Positions 1 through 8,567 of a stretch of DNA of 64,000 nt are shown here, piece after piece. The DNA is from Eubacterium sp. MSJ-21. GTDB taxonomy: Bacteria > Bacillota > Clostridia > Lachnospirales > Lachnospiraceae. The notes below the pieces were generated by a model that was given only the letters and a program-made list of their open reading frames with translations, was not told where the DNA came from and did no database searches. The position numbers and the translations under genes are program-made. The DNA lies in contig NZ_JAHLPZ010000001.1 in the NCBI RefSeq assembly GCF_018918185.1, positions 62,001 through 126,000 of the forward strand, given 5' to 3'. Numbering within the stretch: position 1 is the first letter of the stretch; each line of letters opens with the position of its first letter.

Positions 1-1
1 T

Positions 2-844
2 CAGATTGTACCGGTTGTCGTAGCTTTGCTTGGTGTGCTTATCATTGCAATCCTTGCGAAGAAGGGCATTAAGTCAAACGTGATTATTGGAATCCTTGCA
101 TCAGCAGTACTTTATTACCTGTTTATGTGGGAAGTACCTTCTTTTGATATGAGCAATATTTCTCAGTCCTTCAAGGATTTTGCAAATGTAGGTTTCTTGG
201 GCGTATTTAATGGTGACGCATGGGATGCCGCATTTAACAGTTCGTATGTCGGCGGTGTATTCTCCGGAATTATGCTGATCGTAGCATTCTGTCTGGTAGA
301 TATGTTCGATACGATCGGAACCATCTATGGTACAGCCGCATCTGCAAACATGATGGATGAGAATGGCGATCCGATCAGCATGAATGAGTGTATGCTCTGT
401 GACTCAATCGGTACAGTATCCGGTGCATTGCTTGGTACATCTACATGTACAACATTCGTAGAGTCCGCATCTGGTGTTGGTGCCGGTGGTAGAACAGGAT
501 TTACAAGTATTGTAACAGCAATCTGCTTCGCATTCTGTCTGTTCTTAAGCCCGCTTGCAAGTGTGATTCCAAGCTGTGCAACTGCACCGGCTCTGATCTA
601 TGTAGGTGTTCTTATGGCCAGAAACTTTGCAAAGGTAGATATGGACGATATGCTTTCTGCAGTTCCGGCTTTCCTTGCATTGATCATGATGCCTTTAACC
701 TACTCTATCTCAAATGGTATCGGTATCGGAGCAATCGCTTATGTTGTAATTGCACTGTTCACAGGTAACTTCAAGAAGAAGGATATTGTGATTACAGTTA
801 TCGCTGCATTGTTCGTATGTAAGTTCATCTTCGTCACGATGTAG
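2..844 (+). CDS. NCS2 purine permease, AzgA-like (5' truncated)
   Basis: The reading frame is open from the window edge and ends at TAG 842-844, so only about the last 280 residues are visible. The protein is very hydrophobic with many membrane segments. It carries the VDMFDTIGT motif followed by a small-residue, Thr-rich stretch (GTSTCTTFVESASG, then GAGGRTG), both hallmarks of the AzgA/PbuG branch of nucleobase:cation symporters. The expected role is proton-driven uptake of hypoxanthine, guanine or adenine at the cytoplasmic membrane. The exact substrate cannot be read from the fragment. A terminator follows at 936-970, so this gene ends its transcription unit. Confidence 0.9.
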   Translation, partial: QIVPVVVALLGVLIIAILAKKGIKSNVIIGILASAVLYYLFMWEVPSFDMSNISQSFKDFANVGFLGVFNGDAWDAAFNSSYVGGVFSGIMLIVAFCLVDMFDTIGTIYGTAASANMMDENGDPISMNECMLCDSIGTVSGALLGTSTCTTFVESASGVGAGGRTGFTSIVTAICFAFCLFLSPLASVIPSCATAPALIYVGVLMARNFAKVDMDDMLSAVPAFLALIMMPLTYSISNGIGIGAIAYVVIALFTGNFKKKDIVITVIAALFVCKFIFVTM

Positions 845-935
845 TAATAAATTATGCAGACTTGATGATGTTTGAAACTGATGTGGAGAGCATTGCTGTA
901 CATGCATTAGTTTCTTTCTTTAGTCATAGAAGGAT

Positions 936-970
936 AAAAAGGATCGTACTTGCGGGGTGCGGTCCTTTTT
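936..970 (+). terminator. Rho-independent terminator of the permease gene
   Basis: The stem pairs GGATCG (941-946) with CGGTCC (960-965), with one G-U pair. It is flanked by A5 (936-940) and T5 (966-970). Confidence 0.85.
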
Positions 971-1010
971 GTGTAATAAATGGTTATGTAGAATTGTATG
1001 CGTACATATA

Positions 1011-1044
1011 TTTATCGGATGATTCACACGTATCATCCGATAAA
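1011..1044 (+). repeat. Perfect 13-bp inverted repeat between permease and clpB
   Basis: TTTATCGGATGAT (1011-1023) is repeated as its exact reverse complement at 1032-1044 around an 8-nt loop. There is no T tract after it, so it is not a canonical terminator. It may be a protein-binding site or an RNA stem. Confidence 0.6.
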
Positions 1045-1066
1045 TGAGACAGTATTATACAATGTT

Positions 1067-1165
1067 CACAATCCAAATTGTGCAATTTGACGAATAATGA
1101 AAAGGAAACGGATGAAAAAATTGGATAGTATTTCTTGTTGACTAATTTGCTATATGTGTTATACT
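1067..1165 (+). promoter_or_regulatory. clpB promoter with upstream small palindrome
   Basis: A -35 TTGACT (1138-1143) and -10 TATACT (1160-1165), 16 bp apart, lie about 50 bp before the clpB start. A CACAAT-N4-ATTGTG palindrome sits upstream at 1067-1082 and could bind a regulator. I see no CIRCE element (HrcA) and no CtsR heptad repeat, the usual controls of Firmicute chaperone genes. Confidence 0.55.
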
Positions 1166-1214
1166 TCAAATAGAACAGAAAAAGGGATACAGATCCGGAA
1201 GGGAGTTGAGAAGT

Positions 1215-3794
1215 ATGGATGCTGAAAAGTTTACTAAGAAATCATTGGAAGTAATAGAAAGTTGTGAGAAGCTTGCTTACGAGTATAACAATCAGGAATT
1301 GACACAGGCGCATCTGATGTATGCGCTCGTAACGATAGAGGATAGTCTTGTTGCAAAGCTGCTTACAAATATGGGAATCAATATGGATGCATTTACCGGC
1401 GAATGTGAGAAGCTGGTTGCGAATCGTCCGAAGGTATCGGGCGGACAGTTGTTTACAAGTCCGGAATTTTCTAAGGCATTGATCCAGGCAGAAAAAGAAG
1501 CAAAGCAGATGGGTGATGACTATATTTCGGTTGAGCACATTTTCTTAGGCCTGCTGGAGAAGGCAGATAAGGATATCAAGCGTGTGATAAATGCGTATGG
1601 TATCACAAGAGGAAAATTCCTTGAAGTGCTGGCAAATATCCGCGGTAACCGGAAGGTGGAGAGTGACAATCCGGAAGACACTTACGATGCACTGAACAAA
1701 TACGGATACAATCTGGTACAACGTGCCAGAGAGCAGAAGCTCGATCCGGTCATCGGACGTGACAACGAGATCCGGAATATCATCCGAATCCTGTCCCGTA
1801 AGACGAAGAACAACCCGGTCTTAATCGGTGAGCCCGGTGTAGGTAAGACTGCCGCTATCGAAGGACTGGCACAGCGTATCGTACGTGGTGATGTCCCGGA
1901 TTCGCTCAAAGATAAAGATATTTTCGCTTTGGATATGGGCGCGCTGCTGGCAGGTGCCAAGTATCGTGGTGAGTTTGAGGAACGTCTGAAGGCTGTTCTT
2001 GATGAAGTGAAGAATTCCGAAGGTCATCTGATCTTGTTTATCGATGAGATTCATACAATCGTCGGAGCCGGTAAGACCGAGGGCTCTATGGATGCGGGTA
2101 ATATGTTGAAGCCTATGCTTGCGCGTGGTGAGCTGCATTGTATCGGTGCGACAACACTGGATGAATACCGGAAATACATCGAGAAGGATGCGGCATTGGA
2201 GCGTCGTTTCCAGCCGGTTATGGTGAACGAACCGACTGTGGAAGATACAATTTCCATCCTGCGTGGTATTAAGAACCGGTATGAAGTGTTCCATGGTGTC
2301 AAGATCAGTGATGGCGCACTGGTTAGTGCCGCAACACTTTCGAACCGTTATATCACCGATCGTTTCCTGCCGGATAAGGCAATTGACCTGGTTGATGAGG
2401 CATGTGCGATGATCAAGACGGAACTTGATTCCATGCCTGCCGAATTGGATGAGATATCCAGAAAGATCATGCAGAGGGAGATTGAGGAAGCCGCTCTTAA
2501 GAATGAGACCGATCATCTGAGTCAGGACCGTCTGCAGGTACTCCGGAAAGAGCTGGAGGATCTGCGTGAACAATCCAAGCAGATGAAGGCAACCTGGGAA
2601 CATGAGAAGCAGGATGTCGAGCGTGTACGGAAGCTTCGGGAAGAGTTAGAAGATGTGAATAACCAGATTCAGGTCGCGCAGCGGGAATACAATCTGGAGA
2701 AGGCAGCAGAACTGCAATATGGAAAACTGCCTCAGATCAAGCAGGAGTTGGAACATTTGGAGGCACAGGTCAGTGAGAAGGACAGAAGTCTGGTACATGA
2801 GTGTGTCACAGAGGAAGAGATTGCGAAGATTGTTGCAAAATGGACAGGAATTCCGGTTGCAAAGCTGACCGAGAGTGAGCGTAACAAGACCTTGCATCTG
2901 GGGGATGAACTGCATAAGCGTGTCGTCGGACAGGATGAAGCAGTCCGTCTGGTCAGTGATTCCATCATCCGTTCTAAGGCAGGCATCAAGGATCCGACAA
3001 AACCGATTGGATCGTTCCTGTTCCTTGGACCGACTGGTGTAGGTAAGACAGAACTTGCGAAGTCACTTGCTGCTGCGCTGTTTGATAATGAAGCAAACAT
3101 GGTGCGTATCGATATGAGTGAATACATGGAGAAGCACAGTGTGGCACGTCTGATTGGAGCGCCTCCGGGATATGTCGGATACGATGAAGGTGGACAGCTT
3201 ACAGAAGCAGTCAGACGGAAGCCGTATTCCGTTGTCCTCTTTGATGAGGTAGAAAAGGCACATCCGGATGTATTCAATGTACTGTTGCAGGTACTTGATG
3301 ATGGACGTATCACAGACTCGAAGGGTAAGACGGTCGATTTCAAGAATACGATCCTGATCATGACATCAAACATTGGCTCTGAGTATCTGCTTGAAGGTAT
3401 CGATGAGAATGGCGAGATCAAATCGGAGGCGTCGGCACAGGTTATGGCAGGCTTGAAGAATCATTTCCGTCCGGAGTTTTTGAACCGTCTGGATGAGATT
3501 ATCATGTTCAAGCCACTTGACAAGGCGTCTATCAGTGGTATTGTCAATCTGCTGCTTACAGATCTTAATAAGCGGATTGCAGATAAGGAACTGACACTGA
3601 AACTCACCGATGCAGCGATGGATCATGTTATCGAAGCCGGTTACGATCCGCATTATGGGGCGCGGCCACTCAAGCGTTATCTGCAGAAGAATGTGGAGAC
3701 ACTGGTTGCGAAGAGCATCCTGTCGAATGAGCTTCGTGCAGGCGATACGATTACACTTGATTATGATGGCAATGCTCTGTATATCAAGAAGTAA
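1215..3794 (+). CDS. clpB: ATP-dependent disaggregase ClpB
   Basis: Encodes an 859-aa Hsp100 chaperone that works with DnaK to pull polypeptides out of aggregates in the cytoplasm. In order: two Clp_N repeats (about 1-150), AAA-1 with Walker A GEPGVGKT near 205 and Walker [10 protein letters not shown] near 275, a long coiled-coil middle domain (about 405-530), and AAA-2 with GPTGVGKT near 605 and [12 protein letters not shown] ClpB D2-small domain is at the C-terminus. The long middle domain and the lack of a ClpP-binding loop separate ClpB from ClpC/ClpA. ATG 1215 is preferred over an in-frame TTG at 1206 because GGGAG sits 9 nt upstream of it. It is monocistronic, between a promoter and a terminator. 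Confidence 0.95.
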   Translation: MDAEKFTKKSLEVIESCEKLAYEYNNQELTQAHLMYALVTIEDSLVAKLLTNMGINMDAFTGECEKLVANRPKVSGGQLFTSPEFSKALIQAEKEAKQMGDDYISVEHIFLGLLEKADKDIKRVINAYGITRGKFLEVLANIRGNRKVESDNPEDTYDALNKYGYNLVQRAREQKLDPVIGRDNEIRNIIRILSRKTKNNPVLIGEPGVGKTAAIEGLAQRIVRGDVPDSLKDKDIFALDMGALLAGAKYRGEFEERLKAVLDEVKNSEGHLILFIDEIHTIVGAGKTEGSMDAGNMLKPMLARGELHCIGATTLDEYRKYIEKDAALERRFQPVMVNEPTVEDTISILRGIKNRYEVFHGVKISDGALVSAATLSNRYITDRFLPDKAIDLVDEACAMIKTELDSMPAELDEISRKIMQREIEEAALKNETDHLSQDRLQVLRKELEDLREQSKQMKATWEHEKQDVERVRKLREELEDVNNQIQVAQREYNLEKAAELQYGKLPQIKQELEHLEAQVSEKDRSLVHECVTEEEIAKIVAKWTGIPVAKLTESERNKTLHLGDELHKRVVGQDEAVRLVSDSIIRSKAGIKDPTKPIGSFLFLGPTGVGKTELAKSLAAALFDNEANMVRIDMSEYMEKHSVARLIGAPPGYVGYDEGGQLTEAVRRKPYSVVLFDEVEKAHPDVFNVLLQVLDDGRITDSKGKTVDFKNTILIMTSNIGSEYLLEGIDENGEIKSEASAQVMAGLKNHFRPEFLNRLDEIIMFKPLDKASISGIVNLLLTDLNKRIADKELTLKLTDAAMDHVIEAGYDPHYGARPLKRYLQKNVETLVAKSILSNELRAGDTITLDYDGNALYIKK

Positions 3795-3809
3795 GCTATA
3801 TAAAATCGG

Positions 3810-3854
3810 AATACCGTCAATATGGGAGCAATCCTGTATTGACGGTATTTTTTT
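3810..3854 (+). terminator. clpB terminator
   Basis: AATACCGTCAATA (3810-3822) pairs perfectly with its complement at 3837-3849, followed by a run of T to 3854. Confidence 0.9.
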
Positions 3855-3936
3855 CGCCCGATTACGTGGGCGCATGATTGTATGCAGCAATTCCGGCTGA
3901 GTATCAGAATGTGAGCATAGCTGCTCAGTGTCGATG

Positions 3937-4302
3937 TTGGAGTAAATGTCGGTATTTGAAGATGACTGCTCAAACATGAAAAAATGATATGAAGTTTGTT
4001 CAGAGTAAAGAACAAATAATGTTATAGTTTGCTCCAATTCTTTTTACAATTTTTTGAATAAGTTGGAGCAATTGCGCAAGAAAACCGTATCTGCACCGAG
4101 ATACATGGAATGACAAGGAAAAACAATAGGAGTAATTTATCTATAATTACAAAAAGACTCCAAAGCAAGCAGACGGTAAGAATCGTCGTTGGAGTATAAT
4201 TAAGCATATTAGTTATATTGATCCTAAAAAACTTCAAAACGAGCCGGTAGTAAAAATCACGGTTGGAGTATAATTTATTGTATTTGACATATTGCTCCTA
4301 AA
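3937..4302. repeat. Degenerate repeats around TTGGAGYA in a gene-free region
   Basis: No convincing gene lies between 3855 and 4687. Within it, TTGGAGTA or TTGGAGCA recurs at 3937, 4063, 4189 and 4263. The last two start 74-bp units that share TTGGAGTATAATT, then an ATCCT/GCTCCT-like box, then AAAA. Complementary arms allow stems: TTGCTCCAA (4029-4037) with TTGGAGCAA (4063-4071), and ACTCCAA (4157-4163) with TTGGAGT (4189-4195). The units look like a decayed tandem array. Function is unknown. Confidence 0.55.
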
Positions 4303-4354
4303 AGGTTGTTCAGACTACAAAAACATGGTAAAATAAGCAAGGCAAAACGTGCAG

Positions 4355-4660
4355 GATATACATGCGTAAGTATATAGAATGTAGATGAATCACATATAAT
4401 TTCAAGATGGTCTGTAAGCGTATAGATATGTTTGAATCTTAGAAGTTCTTAATACTTGAAGGATTATTTAGAAATGATTGAACACGATGTTCAATCAAGT
4501 CGCCACTGAGCCATGGATGGCGAATTGGCGACGGTTTCGTGCGGTGTTAATATGTGAATCAGAGCATTTAGAACTTCTTAGGTTCAATACATTTATATGC
4601 GACAGACTATGTGAAATTATATGTGATTTGGAGAGACGCATATACTTACGCATGTATATC
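4355..4660. repeat. ~306-bp foldback (long inverted repeat) element upstream of amylase
   Basis: The outer arms 4355-4375 and 4640-4660 are perfect 21-bp inverted copies. Moving inwards, 4388-4404 pairs perfectly with 4612-4628 (17 bp), and 4434-4453 pairs with 4566-4585 (17 of 20). The centre has its own hairpins: TGATTGAACA with TGTTCAATCA (4475-4497), and GTCGCCA with TGGCGAC (4500-4531). This could be a miniature inverted-repeat element or a large structured RNA leader. No coding function is supported. The amylase Shine-Dalgarno lies just outside the right arm. Confidence 0.75.
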
Positions 4661-4687
4661 ACGGCATGTAAGAAAGGAGACAAAACT

Positions 4688-5998
4688 ATGTGGGCAAACG
4701 AAAGTGTATTTTATCAGATTTATCCGCTTGGCTTCTGTGGCGCACCATTTGAAAACGATGGAAAACTGGTGTCACGAATCAAGAAGGTAGAGGATTGGAT
4801 TCCTCACATCCAGAAGCTTGGCGCAAACGCAATATATTTCTCGCCGGTATTTGAGAGTGATACACACGGTTACAATACGAGGGATTATACGAAGATTGAC
4901 TGCCGTCTTGGCACGAATGAAGATTTCAAGGAGGTTGTCGACAAGCTGCATGCAGCAGGAATTAAGGTTGTCTTAGATGGAGTATTCAATCATGTGGGAC
5001 GAGGCTTCTGGGCATTTCAGGATGTACTGAAAAACCGCTGGGATTCCCCATACAAGGATTGGTTCCATATCAGCTTTGACGGCAATTCCAATTATAACGA
5101 CGGACTCTGGTATGAGGGATGGGAAGGAAACTTCGACCTTGTCAAATTAAACCTTCGCAACGAAGAAGTAATCCAGCACATTTTATCCTGTGTGAAGGGA
5201 TGGATCGATGAGTTCGATATCGACGGACTCCGGCTGGACGTGGCATATTGCCTAGATCATGATTTCATTCGCAGACTGCGCACACACTGTGACGGCTTGA
5301 AACAGGATTTCTTCTTATTGGGAGAATTGCTGCACGGTGATTACAATGTATTCGTAAACGATGGCATGCTGCATAGCGCGACAAACTACATGTGTTACAA
5401 GGGACTTTATTCAAGCTTCAACTGCATGAACATGTTCGAGATCATTCATAGTCTGCTGCAGCAGTTTGGACCGGAAGAATGGACTCGCTATAAAGGAAAA
5501 CATTTCCTGTCCTTCGTGGATAATCACGATGTGACAAGAGTGGCAAGCATCCTGAATAACAAGAATCATCTGCCGCTTATTTATGCACTTGCATTCGGCA
5601 TGCCGGGTATCCCTTGTGTATACTATGGAAGCGAGTGGGGGGCAGAAGGCAGAAAAGAAGAGGGAGATCCGTCTTTGCGTCTCAGCTATGAGAAGCCGGA
5701 ATGGAACGAACTGACAGACTGGATCAGCAAGCTGGCAGAGGCAAAGAAGCATAGCGAGGCATTGAATTACGGTGGTTTCCGTTCGGTTGTACTCACGAAT
5801 CATCAGTGCATCTTCGAAAGAAAATCCGAGCATGAACGCGTGCTTGTGGCAATTAATGCAAGTGACCAGCCATATACGGCGCATTTTGATGCCGGATGTG
5901 GAATGGCACAGGATCTGATTACCGGACAGCCGCATGATTTCGGAGGCGGCTCTGAACTTCCTCCATATTCTGCAGCATTCTGGAAGATGGAGCATTAA
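4688..5998 (+). CDS. GH13 alpha-amylase family maltodextrin-degrading enzyme
   Basis: Encodes a 436-aa glycoside hydrolase family 13 protein with a (beta/alpha)8 barrel. The retaining catalytic triad is visible: nucleophile Asp184 in GLRLDVA, acid/base Glu213 in LLGELLHGDY, and Asp278 in FVDNHDVTR. The region I motif DGVFNHVGRG is also present. There is no signal peptide, so it acts in the cytoplasm, probably on imported malto-oligosaccharides. Family members include maltogenic amylases and cyclomaltodextrinases; the specificity is not readable. ATG 4688 follows AAGGAGAC at good spacing. An in-frame extension to 4478 would run through the foldback element and is rejected. Confidence 0.9.
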   Translation: MWANESVFYQIYPLGFCGAPFENDGKLVSRIKKVEDWIPHIQKLGANAIYFSPVFESDTHGYNTRDYTKIDCRLGTNEDFKEVVDKLHAAGIKVVLDGVFNHVGRGFWAFQDVLKNRWDSPYKDWFHISFDGNSNYNDGLWYEGWEGNFDLVKLNLRNEEVIQHILSCVKGWIDEFDIDGLRLDVAYCLDHDFIRRLRTHCDGLKQDFFLLGELLHGDYNVFVNDGMLHSATNYMCYKGLYSSFNCMNMFEIIHSLLQQFGPEEWTRYKGKHFLSFVDNHDVTRVASILNNKNHLPLIYALAFGMPGIPCVYYGSEWGAEGRKEEGDPSLRLSYEKPEWNELTDWISKLAEAKKHSEALNYGGFRSVVLTNHQCIFERKSEHERVLVAINASDQPYTAHFDAGCGMAQDLITGQPHDFGGGSELPPYSAAFWKMEH

Positions 5999-6078
5999 TG
6001 ACTGTTAAATTATATAAACACCATAGATAAGAAATATCTGCACATCCGGCAAGGGCGCAGGCTGATTCCTTCAACAAA

Positions 6079-6129
6079 TAAAAAGTCTCGCATAAACTAT
6101 ACAGAAGGTGTATGTTTGCGAGGCTTTTT
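6079..6129 (+). terminator. Terminator-like hairpin overlapping the amidase ribosome-binding site
   Basis: AAAAAGTCTCGCATAAAC (from 6080) pairs with GTTTGCGAGGCTTTTT (to 6129), one long stem ending in T5. The GCGAGG within its 3' arm (about 6117-6122) is the only Shine-Dalgarno candidate for the amidase at 6130. The same hairpin could therefore both end amylase transcription and hide that ribosome-binding site. Confidence 0.7.
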
Positions 6130-7083
6130 ATGGCAGTGAAAATCGTGATTGACGCCGGACATGGTGGATATGATGCCGGCGCTACGTATAATGGAAGAAG
6201 AGAGAAGGATGATACGCTGGCACTGGCACTTGCGGTCGGTGAGATATTGGAGGCACAGGGATACGATGTCATCTATACGAGAACGGATGATGTCTATGAC
6301 TCCCCGGTGCAGAAGGCACGGATCGGAAATGAGAGCGGGGCGGATTTCTTTGTATCTATTCACCGGAATTCTTCTCCGTCACCGAACCAGTATAATGGTG
6401 TACAGACGTTAATCTATAATAATGCCGGACTGAAGGCAGTGATGGCGGAAAATGTGAACAAAGAACTCGAACAGGTCGGTTACCGGAACATCAATGTCGT
6501 GGAACGACCGGACCTTGCGGTACTCCGGCGTACGAAGATGCCGGCAATTTTGGTAGAAGCCGGATTTATCAACAGCGATGAGGACAATAATCTCTTTGAT
6601 ACAAAGTTTTCGGAGACAGCGGAGGCAATCGCACGCGGTATCGACGAGACAATCCGGGATGCGGGCTATGCAGTGTCGCAGACTGGAAATCGGGAAGGTG
6701 CGGTAAAGACTGCCATACAGAACGAAAAACGGGGAACTGCAACGAGTGCCAGTGCAGATGAAAACCAGAAAAATAAAGTATATACCGGTACACAGGTGGT
6801 AAATGAGTATTACGGGATTTCGCGAACGGTTCCTGCATTTGCGGAAGAGGAACCACAGACATCGATGGGTTACCAGATTCTGGTTGGAATCTACCGGACA
6901 TTCGGTACTGCATCATATCAGGCAAACCGGTTTATCAATGCAGGATATGATGCGATGGTGTATGAGGATGATGGATTGTATCAGGTGCGCGTCGGGGATT
7001 ATGAAACAATCGAAGATGCAATCATCGCACAGCGGGAACTGCGCGACCGCGGATACGATACGCTGATTGTGCATAAGGCATAA
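6130..7083 (+). CDS. N-acetylmuramoyl-L-alanine amidase (Amidase_3) with C-terminal SPOR-like domain
   Basis: The 317-aa product starts directly with the Amidase_3 fold: IDAGHGGYDAGA carries a zinc ligand His, VSIHRNS the second His, and VEAGFINSDED the catalytic Glu. The enzyme would cleave the bond between N-acetylmuramic acid and L-Ala in peptidoglycan. Residues about 185-240 are a polar linker. The last ~75 residues (YQILVGIYRTF to YDTLIVHKA) resemble a SPOR domain, which binds denuded glycan. No signal peptide is visible, which is odd for a wall enzyme and suggests action after lysis, in the forespore compartment, or non-classical export. Starts at 6112 (inside the hairpin) and GTG 6136 are alternatives. 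Confidence 0.85.
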   Translation: MAVKIVIDAGHGGYDAGATYNGRREKDDTLALALAVGEILEAQGYDVIYTRTDDVYDSPVQKARIGNESGADFFVSIHRNSSPSPNQYNGVQTLIYNNAGLKAVMAENVNKELEQVGYRNINVVERPDLAVLRRTKMPAILVEAGFINSDEDNNLFDTKFSETAEAIARGIDETIRDAGYAVSQTGNREGAVKTAIQNEKRGTATSASADENQKNKVYTGTQVVNEYYGISRTVPAFAEEEPQTSMGYQILVGIYRTFGTASYQANRFINAGYDAMVYEDDGLYQVRVGDYETIEDAIIAQRELRDRGYDTLIVHKA

Positions 7084-7227
7084 GCTTAGAAAAACAGCAC
7101 TTAAAAGAAATGTTGCAATGTATATAAATAAAATATTGGCAAATAAATCTTGGTACGATATCAGCTTTGGCATATATAAAAATATTGAAAACTGTTCAAA
7201 ATTGTCGATAAAACTGAAAAATAGGTA

Positions 7228-7256
7228 TTGACAACCATAGGTTTACATGATAAAGT
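7228..7256 (+). promoter_or_regulatory. Promoter of the rplJL operon
   Basis: Consensus -35 TTGACA (7228-7233) and -10 TAAAGT (7251-7256), spaced 17 bp, lie directly upstream of the L10 leader. Confidence 0.7.
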
Positions 7257-7262
7257 ATCAAA

Positions 7263-7375
7263 CGATGAACTGCCGTAGACAGTAGGTGCCGAAAGGCATA
7301 AGCAGGTAAACGCCTACCGAGGAAGAATCGTGATGAACGAATTTTAACTCTCATACTACGGTATGGGAGTTTTTC
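7263..7375 (+). ncRNA. Ribosomal protein L10 leader with attenuator
   Basis: The untranslated leader contains the L10-binding kink-turn region of this family (GCCGTAGACAG, then AGGTGCCGAAAGGC, then GTAAACGCCTACCGAGG). It ends in a terminator-type hairpin pairing AACTCTCATAC (7346-7356) with GTATGGGAGTT (7361-7371), followed by T's. In this family, excess L10 or L10-L7/L12 complex stabilises the terminator and shuts down rplJL. Confidence 0.85.
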
Positions 7376-7419
7376 TTTTAAGTGCAGTTTCCGTTAATAT
7401 TATAAGGAGGTGCAAGACT

Positions 7420-7908
7420 TTGGCTAAGATCGAGTTAAAACAGCCTGTCGTTGAGGAAATCAAAGAGAATATTAAGGACGCAAAGTCAGTAGTATTGGTT
7501 GATTACCGTGGACTTACAGTTGAGCAGGATACACAGCTTCGTAAGTCAATGAGAGAGGCAGATGTCATTTACAAGGTATACAAGAATACCATGGTAAAGA
7601 TTGCTATCGCTGGTACAGAGTTCGAGTCATTAAAGGACGAGCTCGAAGGACCTACAGCCGTTGTAATCTCTAAGACAGATGCAACAGCTCCTGCAAGATT
7701 GGCAGCTAATTTTGCTAAGGCAAACCCAGCGCTTGAGCTTAAGAGTGGTGTTGTTGAGGGTACTCACTACGACACAGACGGCATTAAGACAATCGCTACA
7801 ATTCCTTCCAGAGACGAACTTATCTCTAAGTTCCTTGGAAGCATCCAGTCACCAATTACAAACTTTGCTCGTGTTATTAAGCAGATCGCTGAGAGCAAGG
7901 AAGCTTAA
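7420..7908 (+). CDS. rplJ: 50S ribosomal protein L10
   Basis: The 162-aa product matches L10, which anchors L7/L12 dimers to 23S rRNA to form the ribosomal stalk. Recognisable parts are the N-terminal VVLVDYRGLTVEQ, then YKVYKNTMVKIA, and a C-terminal helix that binds L7/L12. The start is TTG 7420, preceded by AAGGAGG at 7404-7410. The frame also has an ATG at 7363, but that lies inside the attenuator hairpin and is rejected. The usual upstream rplK-rplA are not adjacent here. The gene is co-transcribed with rplL, 62 bp downstream. Confidence 0.97.
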   Translation: MAKIELKQPVVEEIKENIKDAKSVVLVDYRGLTVEQDTQLRKSMREADVIYKVYKNTMVKIAIAGTEFESLKDELEGPTAVVISKTDATAPARLAANFAKANPALELKSGVVEGTHYDTDGIKTIATIPSRDELISKFLGSIQSPITNFARVIKQIAESKEA

Positions 7909-7970
7909 TTGGAATCATTGAGATTGGAAATTACAAAACAAATTTAAATTTATAATGGAGGATTATTATT

Positions 7971-8339
7971 ATGACAACTCAGGAAATTATTGAAGTTATC
8001 AAAGGTTTATCAGTATTAGAGTTAAATGACCTTGTAAAGGCATGTGAGGAAGAGTTCGGCGTATCTGCAGCAGCAGGCGTTGTAGTTGCAGCAGCAGGCG
8101 GAGACGGCGCTGGCGCAGCTGAGGAGAAGGATTCCTTCGATGTAGAGCTTACAGAAGTAGGTCCTAACAAGGTTAAGGTTATCAAGGTTGTTCGTGACTG
8201 TACAGGTCTTGGACTTAAGGAAGCTAAGGATGTTGTTGATGGCGCTCCTAAGGTTCTTAAGGAAGGTGCTTCTAAGGAAGAGGCTAACGAGATCAAGGAG
8301 AAGCTTGAGGCTGAAGGCGCTAAGGTTACTCTTAAGTAA
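7971..8339 (+). CDS. rplL: 50S ribosomal protein L7/L12
   Basis: The 122-aa stalk protein recruits and stimulates translational GTPases. An N-terminal dimerisation domain ([21 protein letters not shown]) is followed by an Ala/Gly-rich hinge and the C-terminal domain with [20 protein letters not shown]. It has GGAGG upstream and ATG 7971. It ends the short rplJL unit: a strong terminator and then a separate rpoB promoter follow. Confidence 0.98.
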   Translation: MTTQEIIEVIKGLSVLELNDLVKACEEEFGVSAAAGVVVAAAGGDGAGAAEEKDSFDVELTEVGPNKVKVIKVVRDCTGLGLKEAKDVVDGAPKVLKEGASKEEANEIKEKLEAEGAKVTLK

Positions 8340-8360
8340 TTTTGATTTAAACAAAAAATG

Positions 8361-8392
8361 TCCGGTTTGGCAGATGCCAAGCCGGATTTTTT
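8361..8392 (+). terminator. rplL terminator
   Basis: TCCGGTTTGGCA (8361-8372) pairs with TGCCAAGCCGGA (8375-8386) with one G-U pair, followed by T6. Confidence 0.9.
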
Positions 8393-8452
8393 ATCTAAGA
8401 AATGATACAAAAAATCTTTTTTATTTTTCTACAAATTTTTTCTAAAAGTGTG

Positions 8453-8481
8453 TTGACACAAATTTCCAACTATGTTAACAT
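8453..8481 (+). promoter_or_regulatory. rpoBC promoter
   Basis: TTGACA (8453-8458), 17 bp, TAACAT (8476-8481). With the preceding terminator this makes rpoBC a separate unit from rplJL. Confidence 0.7.
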
Positions 8482-8567
8482 AGTAAAATGTCATTACTAT
8501 GGATATGTGTGCTATAAATTCGGATAGTAAGGAAAAAACCAAATAAATTCAAGGGGTGAATGCGTCG

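Noticed and set aside
862-1169. Small open frames on both strands between the permease and clpB
   Set aside because: They cross the terminator and the palindrome, lack ribosome-binding sites and show no similarity I recognise.
1821-2603. Long minus-strand open frame inside clpB
   Set aside because: Antisense shadow of a conserved gene, Cys/Leu-rich with no family features and no ribosome-binding site.
3366-4037. Minus-strand open frame over the end of clpB and its terminator
   Set aside because: Crosses the clpB terminator and shows no protein family; a shadow frame.
4478-4687. Upstream extension of the amylase frame to TTG 4478
   Set aside because: It runs through the foldback arms, gives a non-family N-terminus, and ATG 4688 has the proper Shine-Dalgarno.
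7363-7419. Longer rplJ beginning at ATG 7363
   Set aside because: That ATG is within the L10 attenuator hairpin; TTG 7420 has AAGGAGG and the family N-terminus.
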